Positions 35,744 to 44,447 are shown, counted from the stretch's first letter. The stretch: DNA of 64,000 nucleotides from Aliivibrio finisterrensis_A (GCF_004167675.1 NZ_SEZQ01000003.1), one strand, 5' to 3'. Notes: generated by a model not told the origin, from the sequence alone. A program made the numbers and translations.

Positions 35744-37060
35744 ATGGGAAATAACGTTGTCGTTCTGGGCACCCAATGGGGTGACGAAGGTAAAGGTAAA
35801 ATCGTAGACCTTTTAACTGAAGATGCAAAGTATGTAGTTCGCTATCAAGGCGGTCACAATGCAGGCCACACTCTAGTTATCGACGGTGAAAAAACCGTTC
35901 TACACTTAATTCCATCAGGTATTTTACGTGATAATGTTGAATGCATTATCGGTAATGGCGTAGTGCTTTCACCTGATGCTTTACTAAAAGAAATGGCGCC
36001 ACTTGAAGCGCGTGGTATTCCAGTTCGTGAACGCCTATTCATTTCTGAAGCTTGTCCTCTAATTCTTCCTTATCACGTAGCGCTAGACCAAGCGCGTGAA
36101 ATCGCACGTGGTAACAAAGCAATTGGTACAACAGGTCGTGGTATCGGTCCAGCGTACGAAGATAAAGTATCTCGTCGTGGTCTACGTGTTGGCGATCTAT
36201 TTGATAAAGTTGCTTTCGCTGAGAAACTAAAAGAAGTAATGGAATACCATAACTTTGCATTAGTTAACTACTACAAAGTAGAGCCAGTAAGCTATGAAGA
36301 AGTACTTGAGCAAGCAATGAGCTATGCTGATCTACTAACTTCAATGGTTATCGATGTAACTGATACTCTTGATGCAGCACGCAAGCGCGGTGACAAGATC
36401 ATGTTTGAAGGTGCTCAAGGTACACTTCTAGACATCGACCACGGTACTTACCCTTACGTAACATCTTCTAATACTACCGCTGGTGGCGTTGCTGCAGGTT
36501 CTGGTTTTGGTCCTCGTCACTTAGGTTACATCCTAGGTATTACTAAAGCATACTGTACTCGTGTAGGTTCTGGTCCATTCCCTACTGAGCTATATGATGG
36601 TTTAGAGAAGCAAGATCCAATTGGTAAACACCTAGGTACAGTTGGTCACGAGTTTGGTGCAACGACTGGTCGTTTACGTCGTACTGGTTGGTTTGATGCT
36701 GTAGCTATGCGTCGTGCAATCCAAATCAACTCACTGTCTGGTATGTGTCTAACTAAACTAGACGTATTAGATGGCCTAGAAGAACTAAAAATCTGTACTG
36801 GTTACCAGATGAAAGATGGTTCTTTACTAGAAGTTTCTCCAATGGCTGCTGAAGCATTTGAAGAAGCGACACCAGTATACGAAACTATGCCTGGTTGGTC
36901 TGAAAATACATTTGGTGCGAAAACAATTGAAGCGCTTCCACAAGCTGCTCTAAATTACATTAAGCGCATCGAAGAATTAACAGGCGTGCCTATTGATATT
37001 ATCTCTACTGGTCCTGACCGTAACGAGACAATCATCAAAGTACACCCATTCCAAGCTTAA
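35744..37060 (+). CDS. purA: Adenylosuccinate synthetase
   Basis: Joins IMP and aspartate with GTP on the way to AMP. The 438 residues match PurA, with the GTP loop GDEGKGKIVD (near residues 12-21), the catalytic Asp and His in GTQWGDEGKGK and GGHNAGHT, TTGRGIGPAYEDK for IMP, and NKxD-like TKLDVLDG. Strong codon bias. GGAAAG precedes the ATG. The upstream 177-bp gap holds its promoter; I could not define an operator. Confidence 0.97.
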   Translation: MGNNVVVLGTQWGDEGKGKIVDLLTEDAKYVVRYQGGHNAGHTLVIDGEKTVLHLIPSGILRDNVECIIGNGVVLSPDALLKEMAPLEARGIPVRERLFISEACPLILPYHVALDQAREIARGNKAIGTTGRGIGPAYEDKVSRRGLRVGDLFDKVAFAEKLKEVMEYHNFALVNYYKVEPVSYEEVLEQAMSYADLLTSMVIDVTDTLDAARKRGDKIMFEGAQGTLLDIDHGTYPYVTSSNTTAGGVAAGSGFGPRHLGYILGITKAYCTRVGSGPFPTELYDGLEKQDPIGKHLGTVGHEFGATTGRLRRTGWFDAVAMRRAIQINSLSGMCLTKLDVLDGLEELKICTGYQMKDGSLLEVSPMAAEAFEEATPVYETMPGWSENTFGAKTIEALPQAALNYIKRIEELTGVPIDIISTGPDRNETIIKVHPFQA

Positions 37061-37078
37061 TTGCTTAGAGAATGAAGA

Positions 37079-37107
37079 AAAACCAGCTCATGTAGCTGGT
37101 TTTTTTA
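37079..37107 (+). terminator. Terminator of purA
   Basis: ACCAGCT, loop, AGCTGGT, then seven T. Confidence 0.9.
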
Positions 37108-37119
37108 TATCTGTTGTTT

Positions 37120-37280
37120 ATACCAATCTACATAAGTATTTGATCATTCTTGCTTGTTAAAATTGATTATATCTGCGTTATAAATTTTGTAATTAGATCC
37201 ACTAGTTACTGTAATTTATGCCTTGCTCTAATCGATTTTTCCTACGCAATTATCTAACAACTACTTATCCAGAATGGTAT
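37120..37280. repeat. 161-bp element with imperfect terminal inverted repeats
   Basis: Left end ATACCAATCTACATAAGTA (37120-37138) and right end (37262-37280) are inverted copies with 16 of 19 bases equal. There is no ORF inside. TTA is found on both outer sides of the TACC/GGTA tips, which could be a target duplication. It resembles a small non-autonomous (MITE-like) intergenic element; a shorter relative with ends TAATACCAAT/ATTGGTATTA lies at 59.6 kb. Confidence 0.55.
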
Positions 37281-37345
37281 TAGCTCCCAAGCTCATTCCC
37301 ATCCAAGCTTCTAAATTTTATTTAATCAACAACTTATAAAGTGTG

Positions 37346-37378
37346 GGCAAAAAGTTGCCACTAAGGGCAAATTTTGCC
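37346..37378. promoter_or_regulatory. Paired palindromes upstream of the motX promoter
   Basis: GGCAA-AAAG-TTGCC (37346-37359) and GGCAA-ATT-TTGCC (37366-37378) stand two turns apart, the second abutting the -35 element. Same arms, same spacing pattern: they look like two binding sites of one dimeric regulator, identity unknown. Confidence 0.6.
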
Positions 37379-37405
37379 TAAAGAACTTGCCGCTTACGTC
37401 GATAT
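37379..37405 (+). promoter_or_regulatory. Sigma-28 (FliA) type promoter of motX
   Basis: TAAAGAAC, an 11-bp spacer, GTCGATAT: matches TAAAGTTT-N11-GCCGATAA in the core bases of both elements and in spacing. It ends 32 bp before the motX ATG. Late flagellar motor genes are commonly read by this sigma factor. Confidence 0.75.
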
Positions 37406-37436
37406 AATAAATACAGTTATAAAGAGTTGATGAATT

Positions 37437-38069
37437 ATGAAACTACGACATCTCGTAGCAGCCTGCATGGTAGCACTAGTGCCTATGCATGCTTCTAGCG
37501 AAGAGATCGGAGAACCGATCCCAATCTATACCGAAAACCAACTGTTTCGATTATTTGATACAAATTCACACCTAACCCGTGTGAAAAATGTAGATAATTG
37601 TCAATTAGTTGAAGACATTGTAGCTCGTGCTACTAAGATTGATTCACCTGCTTACGAGTTTCTTTACGGAGACATGTTGGCGTGGGGAGTATGTGTGGAT
37701 CGTGATGTAGAGCTAGGGCTTTACTACATGGAAAATGCAGCAAGACAAGGTTTACCCGCAGCACTTGAGCAGATTGGTCGATATTACGCCAAAGGTACCT
37801 TGGTTCAACAAGATAGAGAGCGAGCAATTCCTTACTTGCGTGAAGCCGCAGGGATGGGAAATGTAAATGCTCGTATTCATCTTGCTGAGCTACTATTGAG
37901 TGATTATGGTAGCCCGCTTGATTATGAAGACGCGTATCGATGGTTATATAACACGGTGACTTCAGATGGACGTAAACATAAACGAATTGCTAATTTAAGA
38001 AATGGATTAGAGATGCGTATGCCTGGCAATGTGATTGCTAGAGCCAAAAGACGAGATACCTTCTGGTAG
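37437..38069 (+). CDS. motX: Sodium-driven polar flagellar motor protein MotX
   Basis: Periplasmic component of the T ring that holds the PomAB stator around the polar flagellar motor. The 210 residues have a signal peptide (about 1-21, ending HASS) and Sel1-like/TPR repeats (about 70-180, e.g. LGLYYMENAARQGLPAALEQIG and AIPYLREAAGMGNVNARIHLAELL in family pattern). A Cys pair (NCQLV and GVCVD) matches the conserved cysteines of Vibrio MotX, as does the C-terminal RAKRRDTFW. Monocistronic, with its own flagellar promoter, well away from the main flagellar clusters, as is usual in vibrios. Generic Sel1 proteins are the alternative but the full-length match is good. Confidence 0.92.
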   Translation: MKLRHLVAACMVALVPMHASSEEIGEPIPIYTENQLFRLFDTNSHLTRVKNVDNCQLVEDIVARATKIDSPAYEFLYGDMLAWGVCVDRDVELGLYYMENAARQGLPAALEQIGRYYAKGTLVQQDRERAIPYLREAAGMGNVNARIHLAELLLSDYGSPLDYEDAYRWLYNTVTSDGRKHKRIANLRNGLEMRMPGNVIARAKRRDTFW

Positions 38070-38091
38070 ATATGTAATTTCATCAGCTCTA

Positions 38092-38128
38092 AAAAAACGC
38101 CCAGTGATAATTTATCACTGGGCATTTT
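38092..38128. terminator. Bidirectional terminator between motX and hmp
   Basis: GCCCAGTGATAA (38099-38110) pairs with TTATCACTGGGC (38112-38123); A run before and T run after. Confidence 0.9.
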
Positions 38129-38148
38129 TGCATTTAAGGCTCTATTAT

Positions 38149-39333
38149 TTATAGGACTTTATGAGGACCAAAGCACTCGTAATGAATGCGATCCTCAGTA
38201 ATACCCAGTTCAATCAATTGCTTCGCGACATGCTGCATAAAGCCAACAGGACCACAGAAGTAGTAGTGACCATTATCAGAGACGATCTCTTCTTTAACCT
38301 CAGTTAAATTAATTAAACCGTTAAATTGGAAGTCTTGATTTACTGTATCTGTTTCCTGTGGTTGGTTATACCAAGTATACGCAGAGATATGCTCATGCTT
38401 TTCAGCTAAAGTAGAAATGTGTTGTTTAAATGCATGTTGAGAGCTATTTTCCGTTGCGTGTAACCATGTTACTTTTTCTTTATGTTGGGTCAGTGTTTCT
38501 AACATAGAAAGAGTCGGAGTTAAGCCAACACCTGCAGAAATAAGCGTAACAGGTGTTGATGCTTCAACCTCTAAGAAGAAATCGCCCGCAGGTGCAGTAA
38601 GGTTTACCTTATCGCCAATATTCAGAGATGCATGTAGGTAATTTGAGGCTTTACCGCCATCTTCTCGTTTTACTGAGATACGATATGTTTTTTCTTGAGG
38701 CGCTGAAGATAAGCTGTATTGACGAATCTCTTGGTTTTCAAATTCTTCAGGGTTTAAGTAAATACCAATGTATTGACCTGGCTTGAAGTGGGAAACGGGC
38801 TGATCATCTGTAGGCATAAACGTAAAGCTAGTGATGTGCTCACTCTCTTTTTCTTTTGCGATTAGCTCAAACTTACGCAGCCCGCGCCAACCCCCATCAA
38901 GAGCATTATTATCTTGATAGATTTGCTCTTCACGTTGAATGAAGACGTTAGCTAATACACCATAAGCTTCACCCCAAGCATCAAGAACTTCTTGGCCTGG
39001 AGAAAACATCTCATCAAGCGTTGCAAGTAAGTGACCACCAACAATGTTGTATTGCTCAGCGGTGATCATAAAACTCGTATGTTTGTGGGCTATTTTCTCT
39101 ACGGCGGGTAATAGCACTTCTAGGTTTTCAATATTACCCGCATAAGCACAGATAGCATTAAATAAGGCTTCACGTTGGTCGCCATTGCGTTGGTTACTCA
39201 TGTTAAAAACATCTTTTAACTCAGGGTTATGAGTAAACATACGATCATAAAAATGAGCAGTTAATGCCGGGCCTGTTTGTGCAAGTAATGGAATCGTTGA
39301 TTTAATGATATCAATAGTATTTTTGTTGAGCAT
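38149..39333 (-). CDS. hmp: Flavohemoglobin, nitric oxide dioxygenase
   Basis: Oxidises NO to nitrate with O2 and NAD(P)H. The 394 residues have a globin domain (about 1-137, with the proximal His in KIAHKHTSF-like sequence near 85), an FAD domain (about 150-255, with RQYSLSSAP) and an NAD domain (about 265-394, with SAGVGLTPTLSML and YFCGPVGFM). It is divergent from nsrR with an NsrR-like operator between. In A. fischeri the Hmp/NsrR response to host NO is known to matter in squid colonisation. Confidence 0.97.
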   Translation of the reverse strand: MLNKNTIDIIKSTIPLLAQTGPALTAHFYDRMFTHNPELKDVFNMSNQRNGDQREALFNAICAYAGNIENLEVLLPAVEKIAHKHTSFMITAEQYNIVGGHLLATLDEMFSPGQEVLDAWGEAYGVLANVFIQREEQIYQDNNALDGGWRGLRKFELIAKEKESEHITSFTFMPTDDQPVSHFKPGQYIGIYLNPEEFENQEIRQYSLSSAPQEKTYRISVKREDGGKASNYLHASLNIGDKVNLTAPAGDFFLEVEASTPVTLISAGVGLTPTLSMLETLTQHKEKVTWLHATENSSQHAFKQHISTLAEKHEHISAYTWYNQPQETDTVNQDFQFNGLINLTEVKEEIVSDNGHYYFCGPVGFMQHVAKQLIELGITEDRIHYECFGPHKVL

Positions 39334-39372
39334 GATGTGTACCTTTAAAGGTGTATTTATTATGTATGTTAT

Positions 39373-39395
39373 AAGTTGTATCTAAAATATATCTT
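39373..39395. promoter_or_regulatory. NsrR-type operator between hmp and nsrR
   Basis: A 23-bp inverted repeat: left half AAGTTGTATCT, central A, right half whose complement reads AAGATATATTT (8 of 11 bases equal), matching the NsrR pattern of two AAGATGYATTT-like halves spaced by one base. It lies 40 bp upstream of hmp. Confidence 0.75.
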
Positions 39396-39439
39396 TTGGT
39401 CAAGAGAAGATTTACAATAAATAAAGATAAGGAGAGGAT

Positions 39440-39865
39440 ATGCAACTAACAAATTTTACCGACTTTGGCCTAAGAGCCTTGATATTCCTAGCGTCATTGC
39501 CTGAAGATGAACTAACCAGTATTACAGTTGTAACTGAAGCATTTGGTGTATCGCGTAACCATATGGTGAAGATCATCAATAAATTAGGTCAAGAAGGCTA
39601 TGTAAAAACGGTTCGAGGTAAGAATGGTGGTATTTGTTTAGGTAAGCCAGCAAATCAAATTATTATAGGTGATGTGATCCGTTCGATTGAACCACTACAG
39701 GTTGTAAATTGCGCACCTGAATTTTGTCATATTACTTCTGCCTGTCGACTTAAAGGTGCTCTTGCTAAAGCGAAACAAGCATTCTTGGATGAATTAGACA
39801 ATTATACGATTCAGGATATGTTGACAGATAACAGTGAATTACTGATTTTGCTAAATCGCGTTTAA
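39440..39865 (+). CDS. nsrR: Nitric-oxide-sensing transcription repressor NsrR
   Basis: Rrf2-family repressor whose iron-sulfur cluster is destroyed by NO. The 141 residues have a winged helix-turn-helix (about 1-65, with SRNHMVKIINKLG) and three cluster cysteines in the spacing C-x4-C-x5-C (NCAPEFCHITSACRL, near residues 91-102), which is the NsrR pattern. It precedes rnr as in E. coli. IscR also belongs to Rrf2 but is longer and has a different cysteine spacing. Confidence 0.95.
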   Translation: MQLTNFTDFGLRALIFLASLPEDELTSITVVTEAFGVSRNHMVKIINKLGQEGYVKTVRGKNGGICLGKPANQIIIGDVIRSIEPLQVVNCAPEFCHITSACRLKGALAKAKQAFLDELDNYTIQDMLTDNSELLILLNRV

Positions 39866-39952
39866 GACCGTAATTCCAAATCCTTTTCTATCTGTTATAT
39901 GCATACTCAGGTACAATTACATTATTATCTCCTCTGACTAAGCAGGTCGCCT

Positions 39953-42466
39953 ATGTCTAAGATTATTCAAAACGATCCTTTCAAAGATCGAGAAGCAGAA
40001 AAGTATGAGAATCCAATTCCAAGTCGTGAATGTATTCTTGAATTCTTTCAAAAAGCAGACGCTCCTTTAAATCGTAATGACTTATTCGAAGCCCTAGGTT
40101 TATCTGGTGAAGATAACTATGAAGGCTTACGTCGTCGTTTAAGAGCGATGGAGCGAGATGGACAGTTAGTGTTCACTCGTCGTCAATGCTATGCATTACC
40201 TGAACGCATTGAAGTATTAAAAGGTGTGGTACTTGGACACCGTGATGGGTTCGGTTGGATCCGTCCTGAAGGCAGTGTTGGTAAAGACAATGATGTACTT
40301 TTGCCTTTCCACCAAATGAAGAAAGTCATTCATGGTGATGTGGTATTAGTTCAGCCAACAGGTACCGATAAACGAGGCCGCAAAGAAGGCCGAGTTGTAC
40401 GTGTATTAGAACCTCATAACGAAGGTATTGTCGGCCGATTCTTTATTGAAGATGGCTTGGGCTTTGTTGTTCCTGATGATTCACGGATCAACCAAGATAT
40501 CTTTATCCCTAAAGAGCATAAAATGGGTGCTCGCATGGGTAATGTCGTTGTGATTAATATTACTGACCGTGGTGGCCGTGCTCGTGGCATGTCAGGTGAA
40601 GTGATTGAAGTACTTGGTGAGAATATGGCGCCAGGCATGGAGATCGATATTGCACTACGTACTCACAATATTCCTCATGTATGGCCTACAGCCGTTGAAA
40701 AACAAGTTGAAGGCTTAGCAGAAGAGGTACCTGAAGAAGCAAAAGAAGGTCGTGTCGATCTTCGTGAATTACCATTAGTGACGATTGATGGTGAAGATGC
40801 TCGAGACTTCGATGATGCGGTGTTCTGTCAAGCGAAAGCCTCTGGTGGCTGGCGTTTATGGGTTGCGATTGCTGATGTAAGTTATTATGTTCGCCCTGAT
40901 AATGCATTAGACAAAGAAGCGATTCAGCGTGGTAACTCCGTTTACTTCCCTGCGCAAGTGGTCCCAATGCTGCCAGAAGTATTATCGAATGGCTTATGTT
41001 CATTGAACCCACAAGTTGACCGTCTATGTATGGTGTGTGAGATGACTATCTCTGCATCAGGCAAGCTGTCAGGTTTTAAGCATTACGAAGCGGTAATGAA
41101 CTCACACGCTCGTCTTACTTACAACAAAGTAAGTGATATTCTTGATGGTGATGAAGAACTAACTCAACGTTATGAGCCATTAGTTCCGCATCTTAAAGAG
41201 CTTCATAATATGTATCAGGTGCTAAAAACAGCACGTGAAGCTCGTGGTGCGATTGAGTTTGAAACCATTGAAACTAAGTTTATCTTTAATGCCGATCGTA
41301 AGATTGACCGCATTGAACCAGTGATTCGTAATGACGCTCATAAGATCATCGAAGAATGTATGATTTTAGCGAACATCGCGTCGGCTTCTTTTGTTGAAAA
41401 AGCCAAAGAGCCTGCGTTGTATCGTGTGCATGAATCACCAGGTGAAGAGCGCCTACAAGGTTTCCGTGATTTCTTAGGCGAGCTGGGTTTAAGTTTATCT
41501 GGCGGGCTAACACCATCACCAACAGATTACGGTCAATTGGTGCATGTGATTGCTGATCGTCCTGACAAAGAACTGATCCAAACGATGCTGCTGCGTTCAA
41601 TGAAGCAAGCGGTATACAATGCAGATAACCAAGGTCACTTCGGTCTAGCATTGAAGCGTTATGCGCACTTTACATCGCCAATTCGTCGTTATCCTGATCT
41701 ACTGCTACACCGCGCAATTAAGTATCTAATTGCCAAAGAGAAAGGCCAAAATAACGATCGTTGGACACCAACAGGTGGTTACCATTATTCATTCGATGAT
41801 ATGGATGTGTTTGGTGAGCAATGTTCAATGACTGAGCGCCGTGCTGATGATGCAACACGTGATGTTGCCGATTGGTTGAAGTGTGAATACATGCAAGATC
41901 ATATCGGTGAAGAGCTAGAAGGTGTGATTGCCAATGTCACCGGTTTTGGCTTCTTTGTTCGATTAAATGATTTGCATATCGATGGTTTAGTTCATATTTC
42001 ATCATTAGCGAATGACTACTACCAGTTCGACCCGGCAGGTCAACGTTTAACTGGTGAAAGCTCTGGTCAAATTTTCCGTCTTGGTGATCAGGTTACCGTT
42101 AAGGTTGTTGCCGTTAATCTTGATGATCGCAACATTGACTTTGAATGCACAAGTTCAATGCGTAAAGCGCGTGGTCATGGTAAAACAGCCAAAGATAACG
42201 CGAAAAAACGTGGCACAAAAGAGCCTCGTCGTGATCCTAACTTTAAGCCAAAGAAAAAAGGCGAGAAAGCGGAGCCAAAAGGCCGTGGTCAATTAGGTGA
42301 GCGTAAATCCAAAGGTAAGGGCAAAGTGAAATCAAAAGCTCAAGCCATGGTAGAACCAACAAAACGTCCTGATGGATCAGCTGATGAGGTAAAGGCAAAA
42401 AGAAAGCCGAAACCAAAGCACAAGAAAAAAGTGCGCGCAAGAAAACCTAAGCCAAAAGCGGAATAA
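39953..42466 (+). CDS. rnr: Ribonuclease R
   Basis: Processive 3'-5' exoribonuclease able to degrade structured RNA. The 837 residues show an N-terminal helix-turn-helix (about 25-85), two cold-shock domains (about 85-235), the RNB catalytic domain (about 260-590; metal-binding DGEDARDFDDAVFC), an S1 domain (about 640-725) and a strongly basic Lys-rich tail (about 728-837), which in E. coli governs SmpB-tmRNA dependent stability. Positioned in nsrR-rnr-rlmB order. Confidence 0.96.
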   Translation: MSKIIQNDPFKDREAEKYENPIPSRECILEFFQKADAPLNRNDLFEALGLSGEDNYEGLRRRLRAMERDGQLVFTRRQCYALPERIEVLKGVVLGHRDGFGWIRPEGSVGKDNDVLLPFHQMKKVIHGDVVLVQPTGTDKRGRKEGRVVRVLEPHNEGIVGRFFIEDGLGFVVPDDSRINQDIFIPKEHKMGARMGNVVVINITDRGGRARGMSGEVIEVLGENMAPGMEIDIALRTHNIPHVWPTAVEKQVEGLAEEVPEEAKEGRVDLRELPLVTIDGEDARDFDDAVFCQAKASGGWRLWVAIADVSYYVRPDNALDKEAIQRGNSVYFPAQVVPMLPEVLSNGLCSLNPQVDRLCMVCEMTISASGKLSGFKHYEAVMNSHARLTYNKVSDILDGDEELTQRYEPLVPHLKELHNMYQVLKTAREARGAIEFETIETKFIFNADRKIDRIEPVIRNDAHKIIEECMILANIASASFVEKAKEPALYRVHESPGEERLQGFRDFLGELGLSLSGGLTPSPTDYGQLVHVIADRPDKELIQTMLLRSMKQAVYNADNQGHFGLALKRYAHFTSPIRRYPDLLLHRAIKYLIAKEKGQNNDRWTPTGGYHYSFDDMDVFGEQCSMTERRADDATRDVADWLKCEYMQDHIGEELEGVIANVTGFGFFVRLNDLHIDGLVHISSLANDYYQFDPAGQRLTGESSGQIFRLGDQVTVKVVAVNLDDRNIDFECTSSMRKARGHGKTAKDNAKKRGTKEPRRDPNFKPKKKGEKAEPKGRGQLGERKSKGKGKVKSKAQAMVEPTKRPDGSADEVKAKRKPKPKHKKKVRARKPKPKAE

Positions 42467-42536
42467 GTAACGATTCGATAATGGAGCGACTATGCTCCAT
42501 TAGAACCACTAATTTGTAATAGAAAGAAGCGACAGC

Positions 42537-43274
42537 ATGAGTAATGAATTTATTTTTGGCATCCACGCAGCCAAAGCAATATTAGAGCGTGATCCGGCCC
42601 GTTTTATTGAAATATTTGTATTAAAAGGTCGTGAAGACGATCGTTTGCTACCTATTATCAAGGAACTGACTGATCTTGGGTTTAAAATCCAAGAGCTTCC
42701 ACGTAAAACGTTGGATGACAAAGCAAATGGTGCGAATCACCAAGGTATTATTGCTCGTGTTACTCCTGCTAAGCAGCTTAATGAAAACGATCTAGACGAC
42801 ATCATGGCACAATCTGAGAATCCATTATTCTTAGTGCTGGATGGCGTTACCGATCCACACAACTTAGGTGCTTGTCTGCGTAATGCTGACGGTGCAGGTG
42901 TTGCTGCGGTAATCGTACCTAAAGATAAGTCAGCATCAATGACAGCAACGGTAAGTAAAGTTGCTTGTGGTGCAGCGGAAGTGGTTCCTTTGGTTCGCGT
43001 GACTAACCTGGCTCGTACGATGCGTGCTCTACAAGAGAAAGGCGTATGGTTTGTGGGTACTGCTGGTGAAGCGACGCATGATGTTTATCAAGCGAAACTG
43101 ACCGGCCCGTTAGCAATCGTTATGGGCGCAGAAGGTGATGGTATGCGTCGCCTAACTCGTGAGACTTGCGATGACCTGATTAAAATCCCAATGGCAGGCT
43201 CTGTAACCAGTTTAAATGTATCTGTAGCTTCTGGTGTGTGTTTATTTGAAGCAGTACGCCAGCGTTCGTTATAA
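42537..43274 (+). CDS. rlmB: 23S rRNA (guanosine-2251-2'-O)-methyltransferase
   Basis: SPOUT methyltransferase for G2251 in the ribosomal P site. The 245 residues have an N-terminal L30e-like substrate domain (about 1-75) and the SpoU domain with motifs NLGACLRNADGAGV, IVMGAEGDGMRRLT and IPMAGSVTSLNVSVASG. AAAGAAGCGACAGC precedes the ATG. Follows rnr, as in E. coli. Confidence 0.96.
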   Translation: MSNEFIFGIHAAKAILERDPARFIEIFVLKGREDDRLLPIIKELTDLGFKIQELPRKTLDDKANGANHQGIIARVTPAKQLNENDLDDIMAQSENPLFLVLDGVTDPHNLGACLRNADGAGVAAVIVPKDKSASMTATVSKVACGAAEVVPLVRVTNLARTMRALQEKGVWFVGTAGEATHDVYQAKLTGPLAIVMGAEGDGMRRLTRETCDDLIKIPMAGSVTSLNVSVASGVCLFEAVRQRSL

Positions 43275-43308
43275 GGCGAAATAACAGATAAAACAGCAAG
43301 CTAAGTGA

Positions 43309-43343
43309 GAAGGTGATGAGTGTTTCATTACCTTCTTTTTTTC
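43309..43343 (+). terminator. Terminator of rlmB
   Basis: GAAGGTGATGA pairs with TCATTACCTTC (one mismatch) and is followed by seven T. Confidence 0.85.
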
Positions 43344-43387
43344 TTTGAAATCAGAGAAAATATTTTTGTGATTTAGTTATCTTTTTC

Positions 43388-43416
43388 TTGCCAATAACGC
43401 TGTTTTTCTATACTAT
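43388..43416 (+). promoter_or_regulatory. Promoter of the rpsF operon
   Basis: TTGCCA, 17-bp spacer, TACTAT, then a GC-rich discriminator CCGCCG, as is usual for ribosomal protein operons. About 95 nt of leader precede rpsF. Confidence 0.7.
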
Positions 43417-43431
43417 CCGCCGTTCTTAATT

Positions 43432-43488
43432 CTCAGTCTTTTTTTTAGTTCCTTGCTTCCCTTGGATGACTGAGCCAATCGTGGAAGC
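43432..43488 (+). promoter_or_regulatory. Structured rpsF leader, possible S6:S18 binding site
   Basis: GCTTCC (43455-43460) pairs with GGAAGC (43483-43488) and inside it TTGG with CCAA; a rival pairing joins CTCAGTC (43432-43438) to GACTGAG (43468-43474), which would disrupt the first. Leaders of rpsF operons are known to bind the S6:S18 complex for autoregulation; I did not see the conserved CCG bulge with certainty. Confidence 0.45.
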
Positions 43489-43512
43489 TGAATAATCCGT
43501 AAGGAGCAACCA

Positions 43513-43893
43513 ATGCGTCATTATGAAATCGTATTCATGGTGCATCCTGATCAAAGCGAGCAAGTTGCTGGCATGATCGAGCGTTACACAGGTTCAATCA
43601 CAGAAGCTGGTGGTACTATCCACCGTCTAGAAGATTGGGGTCGTCGTCAAATGGCTTACCCAATCAACAAACTGCACAAAGCACACTACGTTCTTATGAA
43701 CGTTGAGTCTGAGCAAGTTGTTATTGATGAACTAGAAACTGCATTCCGTTACAACGATGCTGTTCTACGTAACATGATCATGCGTACTAAAGCTGCGATC
43801 ACTGAGCCATCAGTAATGATGAAAGCTAAAGAAGAGCGTTCTGCTAAGCGTGAAGACGCTGCACCACGCGCTGAAGAAGCTGCTGCTGAGTAA
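43513..43893 (+). CDS. rpsF: Small ribosomal subunit protein bS6
   Basis: Ribosomal protein of the 30S platform that dimerises with S18. The 126 residues match bS6 from MRHYEIVFMVHPDQ through GRRQMAYPINKLHKAHY and end in an acidic Glu/Ala-rich tail, the site of RimK glutamylation in E. coli. TAAGGAG precedes the start. First gene of rpsF-priB-rpsR-rplI. Confidence 0.97.
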   Translation: MRHYEIVFMVHPDQSEQVAGMIERYTGSITEAGGTIHRLEDWGRRQMAYPINKLHKAHYVLMNVESEQVVIDELETAFRYNDAVLRNMIMRTKAAITEPSVMMKAKEERSAKREDAAPRAEEAAAE

Positions 43894-43901
43894 TTGAATT
43901 G

Positions 43902-44204
43902 ATGACCAATCGATTGGAGTTAAGCGGTGTAATAGCCAAGGCTCCGGTTCGAAGTCTTAGTCCTGCGGGCATACCTCATTGTCATTTTGTCATTGAGCAT
44001 CGTTCGATTAAACAGGAAGCTGGCTTATCACGTGAAGTCTATTGCAGAATGAACGTGGTAGTGAGTGGACAAGGGTCTCAAGCTTTAACTGCAAACTTAG
44101 CTCAAAGTAGTAACGTTACGGTAGGTGGTTTTATCACTTATCAGACAGGCCGAAATGGCGTGGCGAGAGTAGTGTTACATGCTGAGCATATTAAATTAAT
44201 TTAG
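43902..44204 (+). CDS. priB: Primosomal replication protein N (PriB)
   Basis: OB-fold single-strand DNA binding dimer in the PriA replication restart primosome. The 100 residues from ATG 43902 (MTNRLELSGVIAKAPVRSLSPAGIPHCHFVIEHRS in family pattern) match PriB. TTG directly before the ATG opens the frame but is not needed. Conserved place between rpsF and rpsR. Confidence 0.95.
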   Translation: MTNRLELSGVIAKAPVRSLSPAGIPHCHFVIEHRSIKQEAGLSREVYCRMNVVVSGQGSQALTANLAQSSNVTVGGFITYQTGRNGVARVVLHAEHIKLI

Positions 44205-44219
44205 ATCTGGAGATAGCCC

Positions 44220-44447
44220 ATGGCTCGTTTCTTCCGTCGTCGTAAATTCTGCCGTTTTACAGCAGAAGGCGTACAAGAGATTGACTACAAAGACGTAGCA
44301 ACTCTAAAAAACTACATCACTGAAGCTGGTAAAATCGTACCTAGCCGTATCACTGGTACTCGTGCTAAATACCAACGTCAGCTAGCTCGCGCTATCAAGC
44401 GTTCTCGTTACCTTGCACTTCTACCGTACACAGATAAGCATCTGTAA
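44220..44447 (+). CDS. rpsR: Small ribosomal subunit protein bS18
   Basis: The 75 residues match bS18 (MARFFRRRKFCRFTAEG and the C-terminal RAIKRSRYLALLPYTD). Binds S6 in the 30S platform. CTGGAG precedes the ATG. Confidence 0.98.
   Translation: MARFFRRRKFCRFTAEGVQEIDYKDVATLKNYITEAGKIVPSRITGTRAKYQRQLARAIKRSRYLALLPYTDKHL

Noticed and set aside
41346..41651. Antisense frames inside rnr, ppc, mutL and other long genes
   Set aside because: They follow from codon usage of the real genes; none has a motif or a ribosome site.
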